This document shows, one piece after another, positions 18,375-27,275 of a stretch of DNA of 64,000 nucleotides. The translations under genes were made by a program, and so were the position numbers. Location of the stretch: NCBI RefSeq assembly GCF_012927205.1, contig NZ_JABBGC010000001.1:2914810-2978809 (forward strand). The letters run 5' to 3'. The first letter of the stretch is position 1, and every line of letters starts with the position of its first letter. The notes beneath the pieces were generated by a model, which searched no databases, had not been told where the DNA came from, and worked only from the letters and a program-made list of their open reading frames with translations. The stretch comes from Chitinophaga fulva. Its GTDB lineage: Bacteria > Bacteroidota > Bacteroidia > Chitinophagales > Chitinophagaceae.

Positions 18375-18419
18375 TTCCATCTTCCCCAATAGTTTGACCA
18401 GCCACTGACCGTCGTCCTT

Positions 18420-19403
18420 ATGGATGAATCGATCACTATGGCAGATTTTCAACCGGACAGCATCCTGCTGACCAGCTACTTTGAAGGTAAAATTTCCGGT
18501 CCCGCTGTTAAAGCGGACATTGAAACCTATATCGCCAGCGGTAAAGACGCTGCATTTGTACAGGCATGTATGGAAGCCGCCTGGAGGAATACGAGTGTGG
18601 CTATACCCGACAAAGCAACTGGCAGCGACTGGCAGCAGTTCCGTCGTTTGGCTGGTATCAATACCCAACACAGGAAATTATATTCGCAGATGGCTGCGGC
18701 AGCCGCTTTGCTGGTATTCATCGCGGTGGCTGGCTGGCTGTTTCTGCAACCGCAGCATAAAGCACCCGCTTTGGCCTGGAAAACCGTCACCGCCGCACCA
18801 GGAGCACCACACCAGCTGCAACTGCCGGATGGCTCCCAGGTGACCCTTTTCCCCGGCTCGTCTGTTAGCTATAGCGCTGAATTCAATACGGCCCTTCGGG
18901 AAATACGCCTCTCCGGCCGCGCGTTCTTTAACGTCACGGGTGCAGCGCAACGGCCATTTTTTGTCAACACCGGAAAATACACCACACAGGTACTGGGCAC
19001 CTCCTTTGAGATAGACGACCGCCAGTTGCTGGCGGTAACGCTGGTCTCCGGAAAAGTAAGGCTGCTGGGCAGCCACGGCCAAAGGCTGACAGAACTGCAA
19101 CCCGGACAGCAAGCTATTGTGGATAAGCAGGCCGGTAGTTTCCGGCTCGCCACCATCGGGACGGATGCCCTTACCGCATGGACGTCCGGTCAACTTTCCT
19201 TCGACCAGGAGAAATTACATACCGTGTGCGCTGATCTCCAGCAATGGTATAAAACACCCATCAGCATCACAAGAAAAGAACTGTTGCAGAAGCATATCAC
19301 AGCGGAGTTTAAACAGCTGCCGTTATCAGCAGTCATGGAGATACTGTCGCAAACAGCTGGGTTCCGGTACCGGCAGGAAAAAGATACGATCGTGATCTAC
19401 TAA
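18420..19403 (+). CDS. FecR-family anti-sigma factor
   Basis: 327 residues. A cytoplasmic N-terminal ~80 residues binds sigma, a single transmembrane helix follows (about 82-103, 'MAAAAALLVFIAVAGWLFL'), then the periplasmic FecR domain ('AAPGAPHQLQLPDGSQVTL', 'REIRLSGRAFFNVTG', 'VNTGKYTTQVLGTSFEI') and a DUF4974-like C-terminal domain ('LSFDQEKLHTVCADLQQWY', 'LSAVMEILSQTAGFRY'). It transmits a signal from the SusC N-terminal STN domain across the inner membrane. Start 18420 chosen; 18438 is possible. A strong hairpin separates it from susC. Confidence 0.92.
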   Translation: MDESITMADFQPDSILLTSYFEGKISGPAVKADIETYIASGKDAAFVQACMEAAWRNTSVAIPDKATGSDWQQFRRLAGINTQHRKLYSQMAAAAALLVFIAVAGWLFLQPQHKAPALAWKTVTAAPGAPHQLQLPDGSQVTLFPGSSVSYSAEFNTALREIRLSGRAFFNVTGAAQRPFFVNTGKYTTQVLGTSFEIDDRQLLAVTLVSGKVRLLGSHGQRLTELQPGQQAIVDKQAGSFRLATIGTDALTAWTSGQLSFDQEKLHTVCADLQQWYKTPISITRKELLQKHITAEFKQLPLSAVMEILSQTAGFRYRQEKDTIVIY

Positions 19404-19412
19404 AAAATTAAA

Positions 19413-19432
19413 CGCCCCGGTGCAACGGGGCG
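19413..19432 (+). terminator. Hairpin between FecR and SusC genes
   Basis: CGCCCCG-GTGCAA-CGGGGCG makes a 7-bp GC stem followed by CTTAAAAT, 10 bases after the FecR stop. With only a weak T run it may attenuate or protect transcript ends rather than fully terminate. A related hairpin occupies the same position in the second locus (30827-30856). Confidence 0.6.
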
Positions 19433-19517
19433 CTTAAAATAGCAACTGACTGGTTTATCAGCCAAGTAACCTGACATGCAGGCGTAAACCACCTGCACCT
19501 AAATCAATTGTAAAATA

Positions 19518-22500
19518 ATGAAAACATTTTTACTGCGTCGGGTCCTGATGCTGTTTTTTCTCCTGTCGGTCAGTGTCCGGCTGTTGGCGCAGCAGGACCG
19601 CATGCTGAATTTCAGCGGCAGCACACTGACGGTAAGGCAATTTATTCAGCAGATCAAAAGCCAGCAACAATTACAGGTAACATTCGATGAGGAAGTGAAT
19701 GCCCTGCTGTCACGCACGGTGCATGTCCGCAAAAATGCCGCCACGCTGAAAGAAGCGCTCGGCTGGCTGGCTGTGGATGTATCCATACAATGCCGCATCG
19801 TCAATAACTACGCTATTCTCAGCGTGGCGCCGCCGGCTAAAAAGCAGGACACGCCTGCTGCGGCCAACGAACTGCCGCCACCTTCCACCAAAGCATTGGG
19901 AGAAGTGGTGGTGACCGCACTCGGCATCAAAAAGGCTGAACGTAACGTGGGCTATTCCATCTCCCAATTATCTTCTAAAGATGTCAGCGATGTGCCACAG
20001 CCCAACGTGATGAACAGCCTCGCGGCACGCGTGCCGGGCGTGAGCATCCGCAGCACCGGCTCCGATCCGGGGTCCAGTGTGATGGTCACCATACGCGGAC
20101 AGTCCTCTATCAGTAAAGACAACCAACCATTATACGTGATTGACGGGGTACCGGTAGCCCCGGCTATTCAGAATCCTGCACAAGCGGTAGATGGTAAACA
20201 GACCATCGACTATGGCAGCCCTATCAGCGATATCAGCGCCGATGACATTGCCAGCATCACCGTGCTGAAAGGCGCTAGTGCCGCCGCGCTCTACGGTAGC
20301 CGCGCCGGTTCGGGCGTTATCCTCATCACCACCAAATCCGGCGCCGCCAAAAAAGGACTGGGCGTTAGCTTCAACTCCACCGCTATGTTCGATAAAGCCT
20401 GGATGTTCCCCGACTTCCAGAACGAATTCGGCAGCGGCGACTGGGCAGGCACTGATAATACCCTCAGCACTTCCGCATGGGGACCCAAACTGAACACCGG
20501 CCGCAAACTGGTGCAGTGGAACAGCCCCCTCGACGAAAACGGTAAGCCCGTTCCCCTGGAATGGAAAGCGTATCCCAATCGCGTAAGAGATTTCTTCCGC
20601 ACCGGACGGACATTGACCAATAACATCGCGGTATCAAAAAGCGGTGATGCGGGCAACTTCAGGATTTCCTACGCCAACATGCAGAACCAGGGCATCGTGC
20701 CCAATACGGATTTGAAACGTAACAACCTGACCTTCTCGGGTACTTACCACCTCAATAAATCCATCCATGTCAGCAGCAACATCGCCTATACGAACAGCAC
20801 CAGCGATAACCGCCCCTCTGCCTATGCGGAGAGCGTTACCACGCAGACGTATAAACTGGCGCCCAATGTGGATATCCACGCTTTGCGCAATTATTGGGTA
20901 CCAGGAAAAGAAGGGCTGCAACAATATAACCCCTACAGCACCGACGATAATCCTTATCTCATCGCATACGAAGAAACCAACAGCTATAACCGCAACCGTA
21001 TCACCGGCAACGTACAAGTGCAACTTGATCTTCGCAAAGACCTGAGCCTGATGCTGCGCACCGGCCTCGATTATTACTCGCTGTCAGAAGATCAGAAACG
21101 CCCTTTCAGCGCTAAAAGAAACCCTAAAGGCGCGTATGTGCTGGAGAATAACCAGTTCAGGGAACAGAACAGCGACTTCCTGCTCACCTACAAACCTGAA
21201 CTGAAACACAACCTTAAATTCTCTGTGGCCGTGGGTGGTAACCGCATGGACCAGCAAACCCAGTCCAACCAGCAATCAGCCGGAAGCCTTACCCTGCCTG
21301 GTGTTTACAACCTTTCCAATGCAGCCGCAGGTTCGATCATCAATACACAGTCCAGGTCGCATAAACGTATCAACAGCCTGTATGGTATGAGTGAGATCAG
21401 TTATAATGATTATATCTTCCTGAACCTCACCGCCAGAAATGACTGGAGCAGCACCTTACCTAAATCGAACAACTCGTATTTCTACCCATCTGTGTCAGTC
21501 AGCGCCATCCTGTCGGATATGCTGAACATCCAATGGCGGCAGCTCTCTTACCTGAAATTAAGGGCCAACTGGTCACAGGTAGGGTCGGATACAGACCCTT
21601 ATCAACTGTATAATACCGTGCCTTTTGATACCGATTGGGGCACTGTAAAACGCGCTACCATCAGCTTCAGCCAGCGCAACAGCCTGTTGAAACCAGAAAT
21701 CGCCACTTCCTACGAAGGTGGGCTGGATGTCAGTTTCTTTAAAGATCGTTTAGGCCTCAACGTTACCTGGTACAAAACCAATAACCGGAACCAGATCATC
21801 CAGGTGCCTACCACCATCGCTTCCGGCGCCAATAGTATGCTCATCAACGCCGGTAATATCCAGAACAGCGGCTGGGAGATAGGCCTGAACACAGTCCCCG
21901 TAAAAGGAAAGTTCACCTGGAAGTCTGATGTCAATTTTACCCGTAACCAGAATAAGGTCATCTCACTGACGCCGGCCGTTACCAGTTACATGCTGGGCAG
22001 CACCGACGGCAGCAATATTGTCTACCTGATAAAAGAAGGTACTAAAATGGGTGATTTCTACAGCAGAAGCTGGGTGAAAGTAAAAGAAGGCCCTTATGCA
22101 GGCCAGGCGCTGCTGAACAGCAATGGTCTCCAACAACAGGACCCTGAACTGGTGAAGATAGGTAACTATAACCCTGACTTTATGGTGGGATTCAATAACA
22201 ATTTCCATTACAAAAATGTAACGCTGAATTTTCTGATCGACTGGCGCCAGGGTGGTTCGTACTACTCTTATGTAGCAAAGAGCCTTATCCAGGACGGCCG
22301 TACCACCAATACCCTGCAGGGAAGAGACGCAGCGCATGGCGGTCTTAACTGGACCGATGCCAACGGCGTTAAACGTGACGACGGTATGCTCATGGAAGGT
22401 GTGGTAGACAAAGGCAACGGTACCTATAAGCCCAACGATATCATCATCGCAGCTGCGGACTACTATGACAATAAATACTGGAAGTACTACGAGAATGAAA

Positions 22501-22760
22501 CATACAGCGCCACTTATGTGAAGCTGAAAGAAGTATCCGTTACCTATGCCTTCGGCCGTAATGTAATGCGCCGTATTCCATTCCTCACCAACCTGTCGCT
22601 TTCACTGATCGGTAATAACCTCTACACCTGGACCGCTGCCGGTAATGGTTATGATCCTGAGATCACCATGAGCCTTTCCGGTCAGCGGTACCAGGGCGTT
22701 GGCCATTGGACGCTGCCAGGAACAAGATCATATGGGGCTAAACTGAGTTGCAATTTTTAA
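19518..22760 (+). CDS. SusC/RagA TonB-linked outer membrane protein with STN domain
   Basis: 1080 residues with a signal peptide ending at RLLAQQ. Residues ~35-95 form an STN (secretin/TonB N-terminus) domain ('GSTLTVRQFIQQIKSQQQL', 'TLKEALGWL'), the part that contacts FecR. A plug domain follows from ~130 ('GEVVVTALGI', 'NSLAARVPGV', 'PLYVIDGVPV', 'VLKGASAAALYGSRAGSGVI') and a 22-strand barrel to the C-terminal Phe ('YGAKLSCNF'). The carboxypeptidase-like regulatory domain usual between STN and plug is missing. With SusD it should import a ligand by TonB energy. The phosphatase genes downstream suggest a phosphorylated ligand. Confidence 0.94.
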   Translation: MKTFLLRRVLMLFFLLSVSVRLLAQQDRMLNFSGSTLTVRQFIQQIKSQQQLQVTFDEEVNALLSRTVHVRKNAATLKEALGWLAVDVSIQCRIVNNYAILSVAPPAKKQDTPAAANELPPPSTKALGEVVVTALGIKKAERNVGYSISQLSSKDVSDVPQPNVMNSLAARVPGVSIRSTGSDPGSSVMVTIRGQSSISKDNQPLYVIDGVPVAPAIQNPAQAVDGKQTIDYGSPISDISADDIASITVLKGASAAALYGSRAGSGVILITTKSGAAKKGLGVSFNSTAMFDKAWMFPDFQNEFGSGDWAGTDNTLSTSAWGPKLNTGRKLVQWNSPLDENGKPVPLEWKAYPNRVRDFFRTGRTLTNNIAVSKSGDAGNFRISYANMQNQGIVPNTDLKRNNLTFSGTYHLNKSIHVSSNIAYTNSTSDNRPSAYAESVTTQTYKLAPNVDIHALRNYWVPGKEGLQQYNPYSTDDNPYLIAYEETNSYNRNRITGNVQVQLDLRKDLSLMLRTGLDYYSLSEDQKRPFSAKRNPKGAYVLENNQFREQNSDFLLTYKPELKHNLKFSVAVGGNRMDQQTQSNQQSAGSLTLPGVYNLSNAAAGSIINTQSRSHKRINSLYGMSEISYNDYIFLNLTARNDWSSTLPKSNNSYFYPSVSVSAILSDMLNIQWRQLSYLKLRANWSQVGSDTDPYQLYNTVPFDTDWGTVKRATISFSQRNSLLKPEIATSYEGGLDVSFFKDRLGLNVTWYKTNNRNQIIQVPTTIASGANSMLINAGNIQNSGWEIGLNTVPVKGKFTWKSDVNFTRNQNKVISLTPAVTSYMLGSTDGSNIVYLIKEGTKMGDFYSRSWVKVKEGPYAGQALLNSNGLQQQDPELVKIGNYNPDFMVGFNNNFHYKNVTLNFLIDWRQGGSYYSYVAKSLIQDGRTTNTLQGRDAAHGGLNWTDANGVKRDDGMLMEGVVDKGNGTYKPNDIIIAAADYYDNKYWKYYENETYSATYVKLKEVSVTYAFGRNVMRRIPFLTNLSLSLIGNNLYTWTAAGNGYDPEITMSLSGQRYQGVGHWTLPGTRSYGAKLSCNF

Positions 22761-22772
22761 TCCATTCATATC

Positions 22773-24242
22773 ATGAAACCATATAAAATAATTGTAGGTC
22801 TGTTGACAGTACTCACCTTTACCGGCTGTACGAAGGACTTTGAAGATATTAACACCAATCCCAATAATCCCGCTGTCACCCGGCCGGAATACCATCTCAC
22901 AGAGGCTATCACGCAGACGGCCTACGCTTATGCGGAGAATGGCTTTGCCAGAAGACCGGCGGCGCTGGGCCGGTATATCACGCTGATCAGGAATAATGAT
23001 TATGAGCTGTTCCGCTGGACAGCCGTTGACTGGTCGGACATCTATCAGCGTGCGATGATCGTGAAAACACTGCAGCAGGAAGCTACAGAAATGAAGCAGC
23101 CAGCCTACGTTGCAGCCGGGAAGGTGCTCATGGCCTTCAACATGGCTTACCTGACAGATCTCTATGGTGATGTGCCTTACTCCAAAGCGTTACAATCAGT
23201 GGAAAACGGAAACATCAAACCTACCTACGACAAACAGGAAGATATTTATAAAAGTCTGCTTGCCCTGCTGAAAGAAGCGAACGCAGACCTGAAAAACAAC
23301 GGCGCCGGCATGGATACAAAAGCTGATGCCATGTTTGCCGGTGATGCCCTGAAATGGCGGAAGCTGGCCAATTCCCTGCGTTTACGGCTGCTGCTTCGCT
23401 GCGCTAAAAATTATCCGGCTGCATGGACGGAGATGCAGGAGGTCCTGAATAACAAGACGGAATATCCTGTTATGGAAAGCAACGCTGATAACGCAGAAGT
23501 TCCCTACCTGGGCGTCAAAAAAGACGACAGCTGGGCGGGCGGACCGCTGACCATGATCGACAATGATTTTCTGAAAACAAAGGCCAGTAAGGAACTGGTG
23601 GATGCGCTGTTGTCCCGCAATGACCCGAGGCTGGAACTTTGGATTGCGCCGGTGGCCAGCATGGAAGGCGCTACTGTTGACAAAAATAAGTACGTGGGTA
23701 TCCCGCACGCCTATACGAACCCCGGGGACTATAACGGAGGAGAATCACATCAGTCCACTTTGTCTGCTTTCTTTAGACAGAATAAGCCTGCCGCTTTCAA
23801 AGCCAGCCTGATGTTGTACACAGAAGTGTGTTTCATCGCAGCAGAGGCTATGCAGGCAGGAAAAGTAACGATGGCGGGCAATACGGCCGAAGGGATGTAT
23901 AACAATGGTATAAAATCCTCCATGGAATATTACGGTATCCAGGCAGAAGCACAACGTCGCGGGTACTATGATCAGGCCATCGTGAAGTACAACGGTACTT
24001 TGGAACAGCTGATCTCCCAGAAATGGCTGGCAATGACTTTCCGCGGGGCAGAAGGCTGGTTTGATTTCCGCCGCACCGGTTACCCGGCATTTGTGGTAGG
24101 CCCGATGGCTTTTCAGAAGACTTTCCCTGTAAGATACGCCTGGCCTACGACAGAGCAGGATGTGAATATCGATAATTATCGTGCAGCCATTACCGTATTT
24201 GGTGCCGATGATATCAATACAAAAATGTGGTACCTGAAATGA
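22773..24242 (+). CDS. SusD/RagB-like surface nutrient-binding lipoprotein
   Basis: 489 residues. Signal peptide with lipobox (LTFTGC, Cys 19). The fold is that of SusD_2/SusD-like proteins: 'DINTNPNNPAV', helical 'YLTDLYGDVPYSKAL', and 'YNNGIKSSMEYYGI' and 'QLISQKWLAMTFRGAEGWFDFRRTGYP'. SusD proteins form a lid over the SusC barrel and bind the ligand at the surface. Only 12 bases separate it from the susC stop and its stop overlaps the next reading frame, so this is one operon. Confidence 0.92.
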   Translation: MKPYKIIVGLLTVLTFTGCTKDFEDINTNPNNPAVTRPEYHLTEAITQTAYAYAENGFARRPAALGRYITLIRNNDYELFRWTAVDWSDIYQRAMIVKTLQQEATEMKQPAYVAAGKVLMAFNMAYLTDLYGDVPYSKALQSVENGNIKPTYDKQEDIYKSLLALLKEANADLKNNGAGMDTKADAMFAGDALKWRKLANSLRLRLLLRCAKNYPAAWTEMQEVLNNKTEYPVMESNADNAEVPYLGVKKDDSWAGGPLTMIDNDFLKTKASKELVDALLSRNDPRLELWIAPVASMEGATVDKNKYVGIPHAYTNPGDYNGGESHQSTLSAFFRQNKPAAFKASLMLYTEVCFIAAEAMQAGKVTMAGNTAEGMYNNGIKSSMEYYGIQAEAQRRGYYDQAIVKYNGTLEQLISQKWLAMTFRGAEGWFDFRRTGYPAFVVGPMAFQKTFPVRYAWPTTEQDVNIDNYRAAITVFGADDINTKMWYLK

Positions 24243-24253
24243 TAAAAACAGCG

Positions 24254-25543
24254 ATGGAAAAGAAAGCATTAGACAGAAGGAATTTTCTCGGCAACATCAT
24301 GAAGGCAGGGGCGTTGCTGCCGCTGGCAGGAACGCCCGTATTATCGGCCGTAGCGTCGCCTGTCATCAGTGGCAGCAGTTACCCTGCGTCAGCAGTCCCT
24401 GACCGGATCATTCTGAACATTACGAAAGACCCGTCCACCATGGCGGCCATTACCTGGCGTTCCAATGTGGCCGCTGCGTCCTATGTGGAATATGCGAAAG
24501 CGGATGCCCGCCCGGACTTTGCCACCAAGGCTACCCGGGTGGCAGCTGCAACAGCCACACTGCAACAGGACAATTATCACAGCCTTACGCTTACCGGTCT
24601 GCAGCCGGACACACTGTATACTTACCGTGCAGGCAACGAGAACGGTTGGAGCGAATGGCTGCAATTCCGCACCGCAGCGGCCACGGGCAAGCTCTCCTTT
24701 ATATACCTCGGCGATGCTCAGGTAGGTATCAGACCGTTCTGGAGCCGTGTGATACGGAAAGCCTATGCCCAGTTGCCGGATGCCCAACTGATCATACATG
24801 TCGGCGATCTCGTGAACCGTGCCAACAACGATGATGAATGGGGCCAGTGGTTCGAAGCGGGCGGATATATCCATGGCAGTGTGCCCTCGCTTGTAACACC
24901 GGGCAACCACGAATATACCCATGAAGATGGGCTGCCTCACTTGTCTGTTCACTGGAAGAAACAGTTTACCCTTCCGGGAAATGGCACCGGTCTTGATGAC
25001 CTGGAAGGCTCCGTGTTTTATGCCGATGTGCAGGGCGTACGTTTCATCAGTCTTAATTCCATGATGATGGAGGAGGCCACTTCGGAGGCCCAGTTACGGG
25101 CGCAACAGCAGTGGCTGGAGAACACCCTTTCTTCCAATCCGCATAAATGGACCGTTGTGACCATGCATCATCCGGTTTTCTCTACGAAGAAGGGCAGGGT
25201 CAATGAAAAAGTACAGACCTGGTTTAAGCCGCTTTTCGATAAGTATAAAGTTGACATCGTATTACAGGGGCATGATCATGCCTATGGCAGAGGCATGCGG
25301 CAGATCGCGCCTTACGGTACCGCCTATGTGGTGTCTGTTAGTGGTTCCAAGATGTATGAGTATGAAAAGATGGAATGGGCCGATATCGTAACGGGACATT
25401 TGCAGATGTATCACCTCGTCACGATTGATAACAACCGGCTTGACTTTAAATCCTACCTCGCTACTGGTGAACTGTTTGATGCCTTTCTGCTGGAGAAACG
25501 TGCCGGTAAGATCAACAAATTCAAAGAAAACAGACCTTCATGA
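24254..25543 (+). CDS. Secreted metallophosphoesterase, purple-acid-phosphatase-like
   Basis: About 429 residues from the ATG at 24254; an ATG at 24239 overlapping the susD stop is also possible. N-terminus carries a Tat-like motif (LDRRNFLGN) and a hydrophobic run. A fibronectin-like N-terminal domain (about 55-140) is followed by a calcineurin-type core: 'YLGDAQVG', 'HVGDLVN', 'TPGNHEY', 'VVTMHHPVFS', 'QGHDHAYGR'. These are the metal ligands of the family. The tyrosine in GDxxY that gives true purple acid phosphatases their colour is not there (GDLVN), so call it PAP-like. Phosphate monoesters or diesters are likely substrates. It sits between susD and a PafA-like gene. Confidence 0.85.
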   Translation: MEKKALDRRNFLGNIMKAGALLPLAGTPVLSAVASPVISGSSYPASAVPDRIILNITKDPSTMAAITWRSNVAAASYVEYAKADARPDFATKATRVAAATATLQQDNYHSLTLTGLQPDTLYTYRAGNENGWSEWLQFRTAAATGKLSFIYLGDAQVGIRPFWSRVIRKAYAQLPDAQLIIHVGDLVNRANNDDEWGQWFEAGGYIHGSVPSLVTPGNHEYTHEDGLPHLSVHWKKQFTLPGNGTGLDDLEGSVFYADVQGVRFISLNSMMMEEATSEAQLRAQQQWLENTLSSNPHKWTVVTMHHPVFSTKKGRVNEKVQTWFKPLFDKYKVDIVLQGHDHAYGRGMRQIAPYGTAYVVSVSGSKMYEYEKMEWADIVTGHLQMYHLVTIDNNRLDFKSYLATGELFDAFLLEKRAGKINKFKENRPS

Positions 25544-27153
25544 GAACCCATAAATTACTGTTACTGGCAATTCTTTTTGCCGGCAACAGTCTCTGTGCGC
25601 AGCCATTGAAGCGGCCCAAACTGGTGGTCGGCATTATGATAGACCAGATGCGATGGGATTACCTGTACCGCTACTACGGCCATTATGGCAACACCGGTTT
25701 CAAACGCCTGCTCCGGGAAGGTTTCAGCTGTGAGCAAACGATGATCAACTATGTGCCCTCCGTTACCGCCTGCGGACATGCCGCTGTGTATACCGGTACC
25801 GGTCCGGCTGTGAACGGTATCGTGGGTAATGACTGGTACGACCGGAAATCGGGCAAGTCCGTTTATTGCGTATACGATAGTGCTGTCAATACTATCGGTA
25901 CCGGTAAGGCCGTTGCAGGCGGTATGTCGCCCCGCAACCTGATGAGCACCACTATCGGTGATGAACTACGTATAGCCACGGGGTTTCAAAGTAGGGTGGT
26001 GGGCATTGCGCTGAAAGACAGGGCGGCTATATTGCCTGCCGGTCATGGCGCCAATGCTGCCTTCTGGTACGACGATGCCACCGGGCATTTCATTAGCAGC
26101 TCCTGGTACATGGACAGTCTGCCTGCCTGGGCAACAGCCTTTAACAAAGAACAACGTGCTGCAAAATATATTCAACAGCCGTGGAATACTTTATATCCTG
26201 TTTCTTCCTATACCGCCAGCACGGCTGATGACAAGCATTATGAAGTGCCCGTTCCCGGGGAAGATAAGCCGGTGTTCATCCATCAGTTCAACAAAGGGAA
26301 AGATTATGACCTCCTGAAATATTCCCCGCTGGGCAACACCCTCACACTTGACTTCGCCAAGGCAGCCATCCAGGGCTACCATCTCGGCAGCACCGCCACA
26401 GATATGCTGGCCCTCAGCTTTTCCACACCGGATATTGCCGGTCATAGCTTCGGTCCTGATGCCATCGAAATGGAAGATATGTACCTGCGGCTGGATAAAG
26501 AGCTGGGAGAATTCCTTGTTTGGCTGGACCAGCGCTATGGCAGCGACTATCTCGTGTTCCTCACGGCAGACCATGGCGCTATTAACTCACCGGGGTTCAT
26601 GCAAGACCACCGTTTGCCGGGCATAGGAGAAAAGATGGGACGTGCCGCTTCCCTGAATGAAGCCATCAGTAAGCAGTGGGGGATTCCTAAAGCTATTCTT
26701 TCTGATGCCGGTTCACAACTGTACCTCGATACGGCCGCTGTCAGCAAGGCGGGTGTTCCATTGGCCAGCCTGCAACAATTCATTAAAGCACAGCTGAAAG
26801 CTATTCCGGGTATAGGCGATGCCGTTACCATAGCAGAAATCCACAACGGCCATCTTCCAGCTCCGTTCAATGATATGTACATCAACGGCTGGCATGCCAA
26901 ACGGAGTGGAGACATAATGGTAGTGCCCGCGCCGGGCGTAAAAAATGGCAGCATCATGGGCACTACCCATGGCACGATGTATCCTTACGATACACACATT
27001 CCTTTGATATGGTTCGGCTGGGGAATTAAGCCCGGTCGTTCCTACAAGCATGCTGGCGTTACGGATATCGCCGCTACGGTATGTGCCTTGTTGCATATAC
27101 AAATGCCGGGCGGGAATACGGGGAGGGTGATTGAAGACGTGATGGTGAGGTAG
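25540..27153 (+). CDS. pafA: PafA-like alkaline phosphatase
   Basis: 537 residues, overlapping the previous stop by four bases. Signal peptide ends at NSLCA. The alkaline phosphatase superfamily residues are visible in order: first metal Asp in 'VGIMIDQMRWD' (Asp35), nucleophile Thr76 in 'YVPSVTACGH', Asn97 in 'IVGNDWYD', Lys159 and Arg161 in 'ALKDRAAILPAGH', later ligands in 'FSTPDIAGHSFGPD', 'LTADHGA' and 'MGTTHGTMYP'. The Lys/Arg pair marks the PafA monoesterase type rather than a nucleotide pyrophosphatase. PafA is the known constitutive, product-tolerant phosphatase of Bacteroidota. It ends the operon. Confidence 0.87.
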   Translation: MRTHKLLLLAILFAGNSLCAQPLKRPKLVVGIMIDQMRWDYLYRYYGHYGNTGFKRLLREGFSCEQTMINYVPSVTACGHAAVYTGTGPAVNGIVGNDWYDRKSGKSVYCVYDSAVNTIGTGKAVAGGMSPRNLMSTTIGDELRIATGFQSRVVGIALKDRAAILPAGHGANAAFWYDDATGHFISSSWYMDSLPAWATAFNKEQRAAKYIQQPWNTLYPVSSYTASTADDKHYEVPVPGEDKPVFIHQFNKGKDYDLLKYSPLGNTLTLDFAKAAIQGYHLGSTATDMLALSFSTPDIAGHSFGPDAIEMEDMYLRLDKELGEFLVWLDQRYGSDYLVFLTADHGAINSPGFMQDHRLPGIGEKMGRAASLNEAISKQWGIPKAILSDAGSQLYLDTAAVSKAGVPLASLQQFIKAQLKAIPGIGDAVTIAEIHNGHLPAPFNDMYINGWHAKRSGDIMVVPAPGVKNGSIMGTTHGTMYPYDTHIPLIWFGWGIKPGRSYKHAGVTDIAATVCALLHIQMPGGNTGRVIEDVMVR

Positions 27154-27275
27154 CAGTGAAATAGTAGTGAGGTAGTGGGGTGGGCAAAATGATACTTGGT
27201 TAATTGCGCTTAAAAGCTTAATTTATAGTTCATTGTATCTGTAAGCAATTTGTCCATCCTCAACATTAACCAGCT

